This document shows, in pieces, positions 17,917 through 27,105 of a stretch of DNA of 64,000 bases. The stretch is taken from contig CACIPQ010000003.1 of NCBI GenBank assembly GCA_902588585.1, positions 1 through 64,000 on the forward strand. Direction: 5' to 3'. The notes below the pieces were generated by a model, which saw nothing but the letters and a program-made list of their open reading frames with translations, did no database searches and was not told the origin of the DNA. Source of the DNA: an uncultured Pelagibacteraceae bacterium (GTDB lineage Bacteria; Pseudomonadota; Alphaproteobacteria; Pelagibacterales; Pelagibacteraceae). Position 1 is the stretch's first letter. Every line of letters begins with the position of its first letter. Both the position numbers and the translations under genes were made by a program.

Positions 17917-18584
17917 AAAAAGATATTTTTGTTGCCTTAGATTTTAATTCTCTAGACAAGGCCCTTGATACAACCAAAAAATTGAAGGATCAAATCGCCG
18001 GTATCAAAATTGGCAGTGAACTTTATGCAATATGCGGTGCTAATGGTTTAAAAAAATTTAGAGAGCTTGGTTTAGAAATATTTTTAGATTTGAAACTTCA
18101 CGATATTCCAAACCAAGTTAAAAAAACTGTAGCTGCAATAGCTTCTTTAAAAACTATAAAATATTTAACTATTCATACCAGCGGAAATTTAGAAATGTTA
18201 AAAGCTGCTCAAGAATCTTCTGATGGAATAGAGTTATTGGGTGTCACAGTTCTTACCTCGCAATCCAATCTTGAGGGTATAGGTGTAAAAAACTCTGTAA
18301 AAGATCAAATTAAACTTTTAGTAAATTTAGCTTTAGAAGCAAATCTTTCTGGTGTTATCGCATCAGCTCAAGATGTTTCTTTGGTAAGATCTTTGTCAAA
18401 GAAAGTTAAAATATTTTGCCCTGGAATAAGAAGTGGAGATGCTAAACAGGACCAAAAAAGAGTAATGAGTTACGCCGATTTCTCAAAAATTGCAGATGAT
18501 AAATGTTTTGCGGTAATAGGAAGACCTATTATTGATGGCGACCCTGTTCAAAACATTAAAAAGATTATACAGTCAGTTAAATAG
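17913..18584 (+). CDS. pyrF: Orotidine 5'-phosphate decarboxylase
   Basis: A 223-residue TIM barrel that makes UMP from OMP. Catalytic block: DLKLHDIPNQVKKTV (Lys and Asp around residue 60). Other motifs are VALDFNS at the N terminus, GIRSGDAKQDQKR near 170 (phosphate loop) and AVIGRPI near 200. The start is TTG 17913, overlapping the ihfB stop codon, with GTGAGG about ten bases upstream. In related genomes trpF often follows, but here trpB begins 21 bases later. Confidence 0.93.
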   Translation: MKKDIFVALDFNSLDKALDTTKKLKDQIAGIKIGSELYAICGANGLKKFRELGLEIFLDLKLHDIPNQVKKTVAAIASLKTIKYLTIHTSGNLEMLKAAQESSDGIELLGVTVLTSQSNLEGIGVKNSVKDQIKLLVNLALEANLSGVIASAQDVSLVRSLSKKVKIFCPGIRSGDAKQDQKRVMSYADFSKIADDKCFAVIGRPIIDGDPVQNIKKIIQSVK

Positions 18585-18605
18585 CAAAATTAATCATATT
18601 TAAGA

Positions 18606-19841
18606 ATGAAAATTAAAAAAGGAATACCTTTAATTGATCAGCACGACAAAAGCGGTTTTTATGGTGGAAAATTTGGTGGCAACTATGTTGCTGAAACACT
18701 AAAAAAGCCTATAGATGACTTAACAAAATTATTCGAACAGTATAGGAATGATAAAAATTTTCTAAAAGAAAGAGATGGTTTGTACGAAAGTTATGTCGGA
18801 AAACCTACAAGATTTATCAAGTTACAAAATCTCACAGACCATTTAGGCGGCGCTCAGATTTATGCAAAGATGGTTTCTGATGCAAACGGCGGGGCTCACA
18901 AAATCTATAATGCAATTACTCATGCAATGTTGTGTAAACGAGCAAAAAAGAAATACATCTGTACTGATACTGGTGCTGGTTACAACGGAAAAATGTTTTC
19001 TATGGTTGCAAAAAAATTTGGACTGGGATGCAAAGTATTTATGGGAACTAGGGATATCGAAAGACAAAAACCAAATTGTGATGCAATAAGAAAAAATGGT
19101 GCGGATATTGTCCCTGTAAATTCGGGAAGCAAAACTTTAGTAGATGCTGTTAGTGAATGCATTCGGTATTGGGTATCAAATTGCGATAAAGTTCATATGG
19201 GAATAGGAAGTCTTGTTGGACCTAATATTTTTGTAAAAATTTGTGGATGGAGTACAGCCCAAATTTCAAGAGAACTAAAAATTCAGCTAGAGGAAGAATT
19301 TGGAGAAATACCAAACAAATTAAAATTAATTAACTGTGTTGGCGGGGGCTCAAGTGCTTATGGTTTCTGGAGTGAATTTTTCGATTATAATAAAAATCAG
19401 GTAGAACTAATAGGTGTAGAGGCTGGTGGTCCAAAAAATAGTAAGCTGCATGCGGCACCGCTAAGTAAAAATTCCAAAATAGGAGTACTTCATGGTGCGG
19501 CTGCTTACTGTATACAAAATTCAGACGGTCAAATTAATGAGACTGAGTCTATTAGTAGTGGTCTCGATTATCCTTCTGTGAGTCCTATACATTGTCTTTT
19601 AAAGGATTCTGGTAGAGCCAGATATGTTTACGCAACAGATGAAGAGGCGTTAAATGCTTTTAAATTAGTTACTGAACTTGAAGAAATTTCTCCAAGTTTA
19701 GAACCAGCTCACGCTTTTGCAGAAGCAATTAAAATTGCACCTAAACTTGATGACTCAACAACTCTAATAGTGGACAGTTGTGGAGACAGCTTGAAGGACA
19801 AAGATATTATTAAAAAACATTTAGGTAGTTATCGAAGATGA
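18606..19841 (+). CDS. trpB: Tryptophan synthase beta chain, highly divergent
   Basis: A 411-residue PLP enzyme with the length and order of TrpB. The Schiff-base lysine K99 is in GGAHKIYN. The phosphate loop is GGGSS (246-250, usually GGGSN). GLDYPSV and the SLEPAHA glutamate are kept. Several near-invariant blocks have changed: the ETGAGQHG segment reads DTGAGYNG (Asp121 for the catalytic Glu), the KREDLxHTG block reads KMVSDANGG, and the GPHPYP region and the LSGRGDKD end are not recognisable. Synteny says trpB. Whether it still joins indole to serine is uncertain. It overlaps trpA by four bases. Confidence 0.75.
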   Translation: MKIKKGIPLIDQHDKSGFYGGKFGGNYVAETLKKPIDDLTKLFEQYRNDKNFLKERDGLYESYVGKPTRFIKLQNLTDHLGGAQIYAKMVSDANGGAHKIYNAITHAMLCKRAKKKYICTDTGAGYNGKMFSMVAKKFGLGCKVFMGTRDIERQKPNCDAIRKNGADIVPVNSGSKTLVDAVSECIRYWVSNCDKVHMGIGSLVGPNIFVKICGWSTAQISRELKIQLEEEFGEIPNKLKLINCVGGGSSAYGFWSEFFDYNKNQVELIGVEAGGPKNSKLHAAPLSKNSKIGVLHGAAAYCIQNSDGQINETESISSGLDYPSVSPIHCLLKDSGRARYVYATDEEALNAFKLVTELEEISPSLEPAHAFAEAIKIAPKLDDSTTLIVDSCGDSLKDKDIIKKHLGSYRR

Positions 19842-20638
19842 TATCTCCAATTAGTTTAGCTTTTCAAAAGTGTAAAAAAGAAAGTAGACCTGCTTTACTA
19901 ACTTATACAGTAGCTGGTGATAACACTAAAAAAAAATCGTTAGAAATTCTAAAATCAATATCTGAACATGCTGATATCTTAGAAATTGGTTTTCCACACA
20001 ATGCTCCTACAGCGGACGGACCTCAAATTCAAAATAGTTCTTACAGAGCCTTAAAAAATGGAATTAAATTAAAAGACGTTTTTCAAATAGTTAAGAGTTA
20101 TAAGAAAGAGAAAAATGCAAAACCGTGTATTCTCATGGGATATTACCAAATGGTTTATAGATATGGAGAAAGAAATTTTGTTAAAAAATGTAAGCAAGTT
20201 GGGGTTAATGGATTAATAATTGTAGATCTACCGTGGCCTGATAACAGAAAATTTGCAAAGTTATGTAAAAAAAATTCTATTAGTTTTGTTCAGCTTTTAT
20301 CGCCTACAACATCAAAAGAAAGAATGAAGAGAATTATAAGAGATTCTCATGACCTAAATTATTTCATTAGCATGTTATCTACGACAGGGGGTAAATTAAA
20401 AGTTTCTCCCAAAAAGATTATGGAAAATTATAATAAAATAAAAAAAATTAAGAAGTCTAAAAATATGGTGATTGGATTTGGAATCACAAATAAAACTATT
20501 AGTGCCTTAAAAAAGGCTGATGGACTGGTGGTAGGAAGCGCTTTATGTAAGGTAATTGGGGATTCAATAAAAAATCGCCAAAATCCTGTCACAAAATTGA
20601 ATAAAATGGTAAAAAGTTTAAGAAATAAAATTAAATGA
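19838..20638 (+). CDS. trpA: Tryptophan synthase alpha chain, divergent
   Basis: A 266-residue TIM barrel. Catalytic E49 (LEIGFP) and D60 (TADGP) are at the exact positions known for Salmonella TrpA. The loop between them reads HNAPT instead of FSDPL, and the mobile loop YLLSRxGVTG reads YFISMLSTTG, losing the Arg. The phosphate site GFGI and VVGSA are present. It is encoded with the divergent TrpB and so may have co-evolved with it. Cleavage of indole-3-glycerol phosphate is likely but not certain. It overlaps accD by four bases. Confidence 0.78.
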   Translation: MISPISLAFQKCKKESRPALLTYTVAGDNTKKKSLEILKSISEHADILEIGFPHNAPTADGPQIQNSSYRALKNGIKLKDVFQIVKSYKKEKNAKPCILMGYYQMVYRYGERNFVKKCKQVGVNGLIIVDLPWPDNRKFAKLCKKNSISFVQLLSPTTSKERMKRIIRDSHDLNYFISMLSTTGGKLKVSPKKIMENYNKIKKIKKSKNMVIGFGITNKTISALKKADGLVVGSALCKVIGDSIKNRQNPVTKLNKMVKSLRNKIK

Positions 20639-21555
20639 ATTGGATTACAAAATTTATTAAACCAAAAATAAAGTCTTTGTTCAAAAAAAGATTCTCCGAT
20701 AACAAGGAGGCCTTATGGACAACTTGTGAATGTAAAAATTTAATTTATAAAGATGAGCTCTTTAGCAATTTAAGTGTTTGTCCATCTTGTGGATTTCATC
20801 ACAAACTTAATTGTGAAGAAAGGTTCAAAATATTTTTTGACAATAAACAATACGAAATTTTACAAACACCACTGCCTAAAGATGATCCTTTAAACTTTCC
20901 TAAGTACACAGAAAAATTAAAACAATCTAGAGAAAAAACAAAACAGTCAGATGCAATTTTAATTGCTGACGGAAAATTAGATAATATTCGTATTACTGTA
21001 GGAGCACAAAATTTTAATTTTATTGGCGGGGCCGTTGGTGCTGCTTCTGGTGAAGCCTTTATTCACGGCGTTCAGCATGCAATCAATAACCGAACTCCAT
21101 TTATATTTTTTAGTTGTTCTGGGGGGCAAAAAATGCAGGAAGGCGCTATAGCTCTGATGCAAATGACAAGAACTGTTTTAGCTGTTAATGAACTTAAAAA
21201 AAATAACCTGCCCTATATTGTGGTAATGACCAATCCAACCACAGGTGGTGTGTCGGCAAGCTTTGCGACATTAGGTGATATTTTGATTGGTGAACCTAAA
21301 TCTGTAATAGCATTTGCTGGTCGTCGAGTCATACAAAATACTGTAAAAGAAGAATTGCCAGAAGATTTTCAAACAGCAGAATTTGTTAAAGATCATGGCG
21401 GAATTGATCTTGTGGTTGAAAGAAAGTACCTAAGATCTACAATCTCTACTCTATTATCAATTTTGTTGAAGAAAAAAGAAGTTCGGAATATATCTGAGAC
21501 AAATGATGTTACAAACCTCAACGAAACTCTACAAAAAACTTCAAAGGCAGTATAG
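20635..21555 (+). CDS. accD: Acetyl-CoA carboxylase carboxyltransferase subunit beta
   Basis: A 306-residue carboxyltransferase beta subunit for malonyl-CoA synthesis. The N-terminal zinc ribbon reads C31-x-C33...C49-x-x-C52; the first pair is CxC where the family has CxxC, a one-residue deletion. The crotonase-like core has GGAVGAASGEAF, SCSGGQKMQEG, VMTNPTTGGVSASFA and GFAGRRVI-like IAFAGRRVIQ. It pairs with AccA, encoded elsewhere. Its last 53 bases overlap folC. Confidence 0.94.
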   Translation: MNWITKFIKPKIKSLFKKRFSDNKEALWTTCECKNLIYKDELFSNLSVCPSCGFHHKLNCEERFKIFFDNKQYEILQTPLPKDDPLNFPKYTEKLKQSREKTKQSDAILIADGKLDNIRITVGAQNFNFIGGAVGAASGEAFIHGVQHAINNRTPFIFFSCSGGQKMQEGAIALMQMTRTVLAVNELKKNNLPYIVVMTNPTTGGVSASFATLGDILIGEPKSVIAFAGRRVIQNTVKEELPEDFQTAEFVKDHGGIDLVVERKYLRSTISTLLSILLKKKEVRNISETNDVTNLNETLQKTSKAV

Positions 21556-22762
21556 CCGTCGTATCAATTTAGATCTCAATAGAATTAAAAAAGTTTTAAA
21601 AAAATTAAATAATCCAGAAAAAGAAATAAATAACGTAATTAATATAATTGGAAGTGATGGAAAAAATAGTGTTTTAACTTCTCTAAAATACTTTTTTGAA
21701 GCAAACAATCAAAAAGTAAATGCTTTCACGAGTCCGCATTTGTATGATGTTCGACACAGATTTTGGTTGGGAAATAGATTTATTTCCCTAAGGGAGATCA
21801 AAAAATATAAAAAAGTTATAGAGCGCACAAAGCAAAAGCTCACATTATTTGAACTGCTTACCTGCGTTTATATTTTAGCTGCTACAAAAACAGATTTTGA
21901 TTCTGTAAACCTTATGGAGTCAGGATTGATGTTTGCTAAAGATTCAACAAATCTTTGGTCTGATCCATTGGCTCAAGTGGTTACAAATATTAATTACCAA
22001 CACCAAGAATGGGTTCATCCAAAAACTATAGCTGAAATTTGCAGACAAAAAGTAGGTTATTTGAGCAACAATACAAAAATTTATACCGGTAAGCAAAAGC
22101 AAAAAACATCAAAAATAATAAAAAATATTTTAAATAAAAATCAAAGTGAAAAAATACATTATGGATTTTGGAAAATTATAAATAAAAATAAGAAGAAATA
22201 TTACAAAGATAAGGAAAATTTAATTGCTCTTAACTCTAAACATATTCACTCAGATGGTTTGTGGGAAAATGTAGGTTTAGCAATAAAAATATCGCTGGAC
22301 CTCGGCATAGATTGCAAAATAATAAAAAAGACACTTCCAAAAATAAAATTTGAGGGTCGTGTCCAGTTTATAAAGGGCAAACTATCAAAAAACTTAAAAA
22401 AAACTAAAATTCTTGTAGATGGTTGTCATAGTGATGAATCTACAAAAAATTTGGCCCGGTATTTAAAAAAATTTAAAATACCTGTTTATGGTATTTGCGG
22501 CATGCTTAAGAATAAAAATCCAAATCAACTTATAAAAAATTTTAAAGGAATTTTTAAAAAAATTTTAACTGTAAAAATTCCTGATGAGCCTGGTGCAATG
22601 AGTTCTCTAGATCTTTGTAGGATAGCTGAAAAAAATGGTTTTGAAACTATAAAGTCAAAAAACATAAAAGATGCCTTAAAAAAAATTCCAACAAATCAAA
22701 AAAAAATAGTTGTGATTTTTGGCAGCTTATATCTTGTTGGAAACGCTTTAAGTATGAATTAA
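21503..22762 (+). CDS. folC: Folylpolyglutamate/dihydrofolate synthase, divergent
   Basis: A 419-residue Mur-ligase-family enzyme that adds Glu to dihydropteroate/folate. The N-terminal INLDLNRIKK...LNNP pattern is family-typical, so I accept ATG 21503 or 21506 despite a 50-base overlap with accD. The P-loop reads GSDGKNS (50-56; family GTNGKGS), still fitting GxxGKxS. Later blocks are weak: ESGLMFAKDSTN for EVGLGGRLDATN, and DGCHSD for DGAHNP. It is probably functional but fast-evolving. It overlaps the convergent trxA by four bases. Confidence 0.82.
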   Translation: MMLQTSTKLYKKLQRQYSRRINLDLNRIKKVLKKLNNPEKEINNVINIIGSDGKNSVLTSLKYFFEANNQKVNAFTSPHLYDVRHRFWLGNRFISLREIKKYKKVIERTKQKLTLFELLTCVYILAATKTDFDSVNLMESGLMFAKDSTNLWSDPLAQVVTNINYQHQEWVHPKTIAEICRQKVGYLSNNTKIYTGKQKQKTSKIIKNILNKNQSEKIHYGFWKIINKNKKKYYKDKENLIALNSKHIHSDGLWENVGLAIKISLDLGIDCKIIKKTLPKIKFEGRVQFIKGKLSKNLKKTKILVDGCHSDESTKNLARYLKKFKIPVYGICGMLKNKNPNQLIKNFKGIFKKILTVKIPDEPGAMSSLDLCRIAEKNGFETIKSKNIKDALKKIPTNQKKIVVIFGSLYLVGNALSMN

Positions 22763-23079
22763 ATATTTTCTTTTATCCAAGAAACAATATTTGATTTTGT
22801 GGTAGCGCCAACTTTAGTTGCCTTAAGTTCTCCGGCTTTAAACAAAAGCATCGTTGGAATTCCCCTAATTCCGTACTTTGTTGGAGTATTTGGTTCTTGA
22901 TCTATGTTGTGTTTAGCAATCACAACTTCGTTTGACATCTCGTTAGAAATCTCTTCTAAAATTGGACCAATCTGTTTGCATGGCCCACACCACTCGGCCC
23001 AAAAATCTACTATAGTGGGTTTTTGTGATTTAATTACGTCTGTTTCAAAACTTTCGTCAGTTACTTTCTTTGTGGCCAT
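22759..23079 (-). CDS. trxA: Thioredoxin
   Basis: A 106-residue classic thioredoxin with active site WAEWCGPCKQI, cis-proline block RGIPTMLLF and the usual start and end. It reduces disulfides in cytosolic enzymes. Convergent with folC, as in the alphaproteobacterial folC-trxA region; the addAB genes often found beside it are not adjacent here. Confidence 0.96.
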   Translation of the reverse strand: MATKKVTDESFETDVIKSQKPTIVDFWAEWCGPCKQIGPILEEISNEMSNEVVIAKHNIDQEPNTPTKYGIRGIPTMLLFKAGELKATKVGATTKSNIVSWIKENI

Positions 23080-23114
23080 AAATTTATAGATAAAGTCTTT
23101 TTTAATAATGTCAA

Positions 23115-24533
23115 CTAGGCATTAGAGTAAAATTTTTCCAGTTCTTCAATGTAAACGTTAATTTCTTCTAACATTTTAAGTTTGTCAGTTTCTTTGCTTT
23201 TTTCAAACTTTGCTCTTAAATCATCAATCTCTTTGTATGTTCTGGGAATTGTATTCCATTTTTTATCATCGTTAGTAGAGAGAACTCTTTTAACAATTGT
23301 TCCGTGAATTTCATCGTAATCTTCTTTTGACAAAAGATCTGGTTTTTCTTGATAAATTAGTTTTTTTCCAAAATAATGAAATCTTTTATCTTTAAATTTA
23401 TTTAAATAAGGAAGTTTTTTATGCCAATCTATTTCATGAAAACCTTGTAAATTTTTATTGTCCTCTGGTGGGGGAAAATTATACAAGCTTTCTTCTTCGC
23501 ACATATCTTCTTGAGATTTAGTCTCTGCCTTCTCTTCAGCTTCATCCCTTAAAATAAGAGCTACTTTTTCAGCAAATTTCTTATTTTTTCTAACAATGTC
23601 TGCTCTTTCGGTTAATTTATTAATTCCTATCATTTTATATTCTTCAAAATGATCAATGTAAGAAGGATTCATAACGATGGGATGTTTGTTGTGACGACAT
23701 GTTCTCAAAACCTTGGGAGCTTTTTTTAATTCTTCTTTTAAAACTTGGATTGGCATATTCATATAAATATTTGGATCATGTTTTAAATCAAATGTTTTTG
23801 GCCACTGATAAACTGGATGTTGGCAAACAAAAGTTTGAACAAATGGAACAACCTTGCCATAGTAAAATTCATTAGAACAAAAAACTTTTTCATTTTTAAT
23901 TATTTTCAAGCTGTCCTCTTTATTTAATGTTAAAAGGCTACTGTTCCAAACACTGGGTGCTTTCTTTTTTATTATTTTTGCAATCTCTAATGTGGCACTG
24001 CAATCGCCTATTGCCGTATGGGCCGCATGCTCAATTCCATTAAGGGGGGCCATAGTATCAAGCTTGTATTCTAAATTTCCTTTTTTATTAGTCGCATTCT
24101 TTAAAGTTTTTGGATAATAGAGATTTGCCGCCCTTGCTAAATTAAGTAGGTCACCTTCTTGATTCCCATTGGTTGTAGAAGCAAAAGGATATTGTAAATT
24201 TTGAAATAAAGTATTTCTCCAAAAAATTTGATCAAATTCAATATTGTTCCATCCTATATAGGTAACTTTACCCCAGCTTTTTAATTTTTCAACAAACTGC
24301 CTAACCATTTCATAGTGTGAAAGATTGGTTGTTTTTAATTTTTTTGGAGCAGTGTTACTTACAATTAGGGACATTGCCTCTGGGATAATTCCTGGTGACA
24401 ATCTGGATCTAGACTCAAATCTATCTAATTCGTTTAACCCATCATCAGTTAGTATTGCTCCAATTTCAATAATTTGCCCCCACTGTTTGTTGGATGAACT
24501 GGTTTCAAAATCATAAAATACAAAATTTGACAT
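23115..24533 (-). CDS. sbcB: Exodeoxyribonuclease I
   Basis: A 472-residue DEDDh exonuclease, the same length as E. coli ExoI (475). ExoI motif FYDFETSS near residue 7, ExoII region YIGWNNIEFDQIFWRN, and ExoIII HTAIGDCSATLEI carrying the catalytic His and Asp. A long C-terminal region follows, with the family-typical ELKKAPKVLRTCRHNKHPI segment. It degrades single-stranded DNA 3'-5' in recombination repair. rmuC lies 13 bases upstream, so the two form a repair operon. Confidence 0.92.
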   Translation of the reverse strand: MSNFVFYDFETSSSNKQWGQIIEIGAILTDDGLNELDRFESRSRLSPGIIPEAMSLIVSNTAPKKLKTTNLSHYEMVRQFVEKLKSWGKVTYIGWNNIEFDQIFWRNTLFQNLQYPFASTTNGNQEGDLLNLARAANLYYPKTLKNATNKKGNLEYKLDTMAPLNGIEHAAHTAIGDCSATLEIAKIIKKKAPSVWNSSLLTLNKEDSLKIIKNEKVFCSNEFYYGKVVPFVQTFVCQHPVYQWPKTFDLKHDPNIYMNMPIQVLKEELKKAPKVLRTCRHNKHPIVMNPSYIDHFEEYKMIGINKLTERADIVRKNKKFAEKVALILRDEAEEKAETKSQEDMCEEESLYNFPPPEDNKNLQGFHEIDWHKKLPYLNKFKDKRFHYFGKKLIYQEKPDLLSKEDYDEIHGTIVKRVLSTNDDKKWNTIPRTYKEIDDLRAKFEKSKETDKLKMLEEINVYIEELEKFYSNA

Positions 24534-24546
24534 TTAGGAAATTTAC

Positions 24547-25578
24547 TTACTTAAAGGCTTTGATTTTATCAGAATTTTCTTCAACTGTCTCTTTAACTGT
24601 TCCGGGATCTTTGATGTTATTAAGAGTATTCATTATAGAACGTGCGTCTCTACCAAAACTATCAGTTGTGGTCATAGCTTGTTCTAATTTTTTTCTCAAA
24701 TCTACAATGCCATCAAAATGTTTTTCAAATCTTCTAGAGATAAGTTTTAAATCATTATAAATTTGAGTTGCATGTTTTTGAACCTTAAGCGTTTGAAAAC
24801 CCAGGTGGTAAGATTGTAGGAGGGCAGACAGCGTGTTTGGTCCTGAAATTGTAACCTTGTATTTTGTTCTTAACTCCTCAAGCAATAATTCCTTAGTTTT
24901 TGGGTCTCGATAACTTGAAAGTTCAGCAAATAATCCTTCTGTGGGCGCATACACAATTGCAAAATCTGTTGTTTTAGGTGGCGCAATATATTTGGAGCTA
25001 ACTGATTTAGCTTTAGTTCTGAATGCAGCTGCTAAATCTTTTCTGGCCTCTGCCAAAGCTTCTTTGTCCTTTGATTGATAAGCGTTATCTATTTCTTTAA
25101 ATTTTTCAATGGGCCAATGACTATCTAGAGGAACCAAAACATCTTGAAGTTTAATAGCAAATTCAACTGTATCCCCTGTCTCGTCAGGCTTCATCTTAAC
25201 ATTTTCAATATATTGAGATGCTGGTAACAAATCTTTTAAAAGTGAAGCCAAAGAAAATTCAGCCAAAACACCGTACTGCTTTACCCCGGCAAGAATTCGG
25301 CTAAAATTGTCTTGGCTTTTATTTAATGACTCTACCTGTTTGTTAAAAACTCCAACCTTCTCATCTACTCTTGTTAAAGCGCCTGACATATCTTTTGCAA
25401 TATCTTTAGACATATGGCCAAAAGATTGGCTAAAAGACTCCTTGAAGGCATTAAATTCATCCTTAAGGGATTGGGTAGGATTTTCTGTTTTTTCCTGTTT
25501 ATTTTTAAACAAAAATAAAAGCACCCCAATATTTAGTAATATCAGAACAGCTATAAGTATTATGACTAGCGAATCCAT
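24547..25578 (-). CDS. rmuC: DNA recombination protein RmuC
   Basis: A 343-residue RmuC protein: an N-terminal membrane anchor (about residues 3-24), a predicted coiled coil (about 35-95), then the nuclease-like core with LKDLLPASQYIENV, DSHWPIEKF and VYAPTEGLFAEL. It is shorter than the E. coli protein (475) because the coiled coil is reduced. RmuC limits rearrangements between inverted repeats in E. coli; the exact reaction is unknown. The partner sbcB follows directly. Confidence 0.9.
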   Translation of the reverse strand: MDSLVIILIAVLILLNIGVLLFLFKNKQEKTENPTQSLKDEFNAFKESFSQSFGHMSKDIAKDMSGALTRVDEKVGVFNKQVESLNKSQDNFSRILAGVKQYGVLAEFSLASLLKDLLPASQYIENVKMKPDETGDTVEFAIKLQDVLVPLDSHWPIEKFKEIDNAYQSKDKEALAEARKDLAAAFRTKAKSVSSKYIAPPKTTDFAIVYAPTEGLFAELSSYRDPKTKELLLEELRTKYKVTISGPNTLSALLQSYHLGFQTLKVQKHATQIYNDLKLISRRFEKHFDGIVDLRKKLEQAMTTTDSFGRDARSIMNTLNNIKDPGTVKETVEENSDKIKAFK

Positions 25579-25630
25579 TTTATGAATATATGGTTTATTT
25601 GCTAAAAAACAAATTTTAATTTAAATACTA

Positions 25631-26254
25631 ATGTTAATGAGAATATTTGCTTACTTTCTAACTATCTTTTTAATTTGTATAGCGGCTAACGCGAAAGAAT
25701 TCCGAATCGATTTTAGTGATGAAGGAATGAAAATGTTTAAAAAAAGAGGCTTTGGAAAAAAAACTATTTATACTAATGAAAAAGGTGAGAATGGCTGGTT
25801 TCTAAAAGCCGAGGCTGACGGAACTGCCACAGGGCTTGGCATGGAAATAGATAAAGAACTTCTTATGGAAATGCCTTTTTTAAATATTACTTTTAAAATT
25901 GAAAAAGATTTTGACAATATTGATCAAAAAACCAAAGACGGACATGATTGGGCCGCTAGAGTTATGGTGGGCCACGGTAAAAAAATTGGCTCTAAATTAG
26001 TTAGTTTAGCTCATTCTTCTTTTTTAGAAGAAGGTTTTCTTCAGGAAAGCCCTTGGACCAAAGGAAGTAGAGATTACGTTATTTCAAATGATAAAAGTGG
26101 TGAATGGCATACCCGTAAAATTAATGTGAAAGAACTGCTTGAAAAAACCCACGGTATTTCTTTTACTAATTTTATTGCTGTATTTTCTGATTCCAATAAT
26201 TCCAAACAAAAAATTATTGCATATTACCGAGATATCTATTTTAGTAGCGAGTAA
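25631..26254 (+). CDS. Secreted DUF3047 domain protein
   Basis: A 207-residue protein with a signal peptide (MLMRIFAYFLTIFLICIAANA, cleavage after ANA). The mature part matches DUF3047 in its landmarks: ITFKIEKDF, a KTKDGHDWAARVMV block, SGEWHTRKINV, a segment ending AVFSDSNNS, and IIAYYRDIYF at the end. The family has a beta-sandwich look and no known function. ATG 25637 is an alternative start. It overlaps the dioxygenase gene by one base (TAATG), so the two are cotranscribed. Confidence 0.8.
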   Translation: MLMRIFAYFLTIFLICIAANAKEFRIDFSDEGMKMFKKRGFGKKTIYTNEKGENGWFLKAEADGTATGLGMEIDKELLMEMPFLNITFKIEKDFDNIDQKTKDGHDWAARVMVGHGKKIGSKLVSLAHSSFLEEGFLQESPWTKGSRDYVISNDKSGEWHTRKINVKELLEKTHGISFTNFIAVFSDSNNSKQKIIAYYRDIYFSSE

Positions 26255-27051
26255 TGAGCATTAAGATAGAACCGTTTAAAAACAACATAGGCGCTTCCAT
26301 TGCCTGTGATTTAAAATCTATAAAAGCAGATGAGGTAGTAAAAACTAAAGAAGCTTTAAATAATTATGGATTTGTCTGTTTTAGAAATCAGAATTTAGAT
26401 CCTGGAGAGTATTTAGATTTTGCAAAACTTTTGGGGGAAATTAAAGATTATCCTATGCTTAAAGATCTGGAGGGGCACAAGGGGATTACGGTTGTGGAGA
26501 GAAAAGAAAAAGATAAGGGAAAATCATATGGTGAGGGATGGCATACTGATAGTTCCTACTTGAGCAAAACCCCGAGATATACTTGTCTTATGGGAAAAAT
26601 AGTAGAGAAAGACCAGGGTCAAACTCTGTTTGCTTCACAATTTGCCTCTTACGAAGCCCTCGACCAAAAAATTAAGGACAAAATAAAAAACCTTATTGGA
26701 GTTTTTAGCTCAGCTGGGCCTATTTCAGAAACGCGACTTGAAAGGGAATCGGAAAGAGGAACGGGAAAAGCTAAAGATTTTATTTCCGAACATCCCATTG
26801 TGAGAACTGTAAAAAATAAGAAGGCTTTGTATTTAAGCCCAGGTCACACAATTGCCATAAAAAACCTTGATGAAAAAAATTCAAAAAATCTTTTAAAGTT
26901 TTTATTCAACCACCAAACGAAAAAAGAGTTCCAAATGAGCTTTTCTTGGGAAAAAAACACAATCGTAATTTGGGACAATTACTCTATCATTCATTCTGCC
27001 ACTCCTTTTTCTGGTAGAAGACTGATGCACAGAATTATTATAGACGCATAA
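26254..27051 (+). CDS. TauD/TfdA-family Fe(II)/2-oxoglutarate dioxygenase
   Basis: A 265-residue dioxygenase. Iron ligands: the HxD pair in GWHTDSSYL near residue 95, and the distal His in YSIIHSATPF near 247, followed by the 2-oxoglutarate-binding Arg (GRRLMHRIII). Family members hydroxylate taurine, other sulfonates, carnitine precursors and similar small acids. The substrate cannot be told from sequence. It is cytosolic and translationally linked to the secreted DUF3047 protein. Confidence 0.87.
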   Translation: MSIKIEPFKNNIGASIACDLKSIKADEVVKTKEALNNYGFVCFRNQNLDPGEYLDFAKLLGEIKDYPMLKDLEGHKGITVVERKEKDKGKSYGEGWHTDSSYLSKTPRYTCLMGKIVEKDQGQTLFASQFASYEALDQKIKDKIKNLIGVFSSAGPISETRLERESERGTGKAKDFISEHPIVRTVKNKKALYLSPGHTIAIKNLDEKNSKNLLKFLFNHQTKKEFQMSFSWEKNTIVIWDNYSIIHSATPFSGRRLMHRIIIDA

Positions 27052-27105
27052 AAAAAACAAATTTCAGCCCCTCTTAAAACAAAAAGTACCTCTAAATATT
27101 TGACC

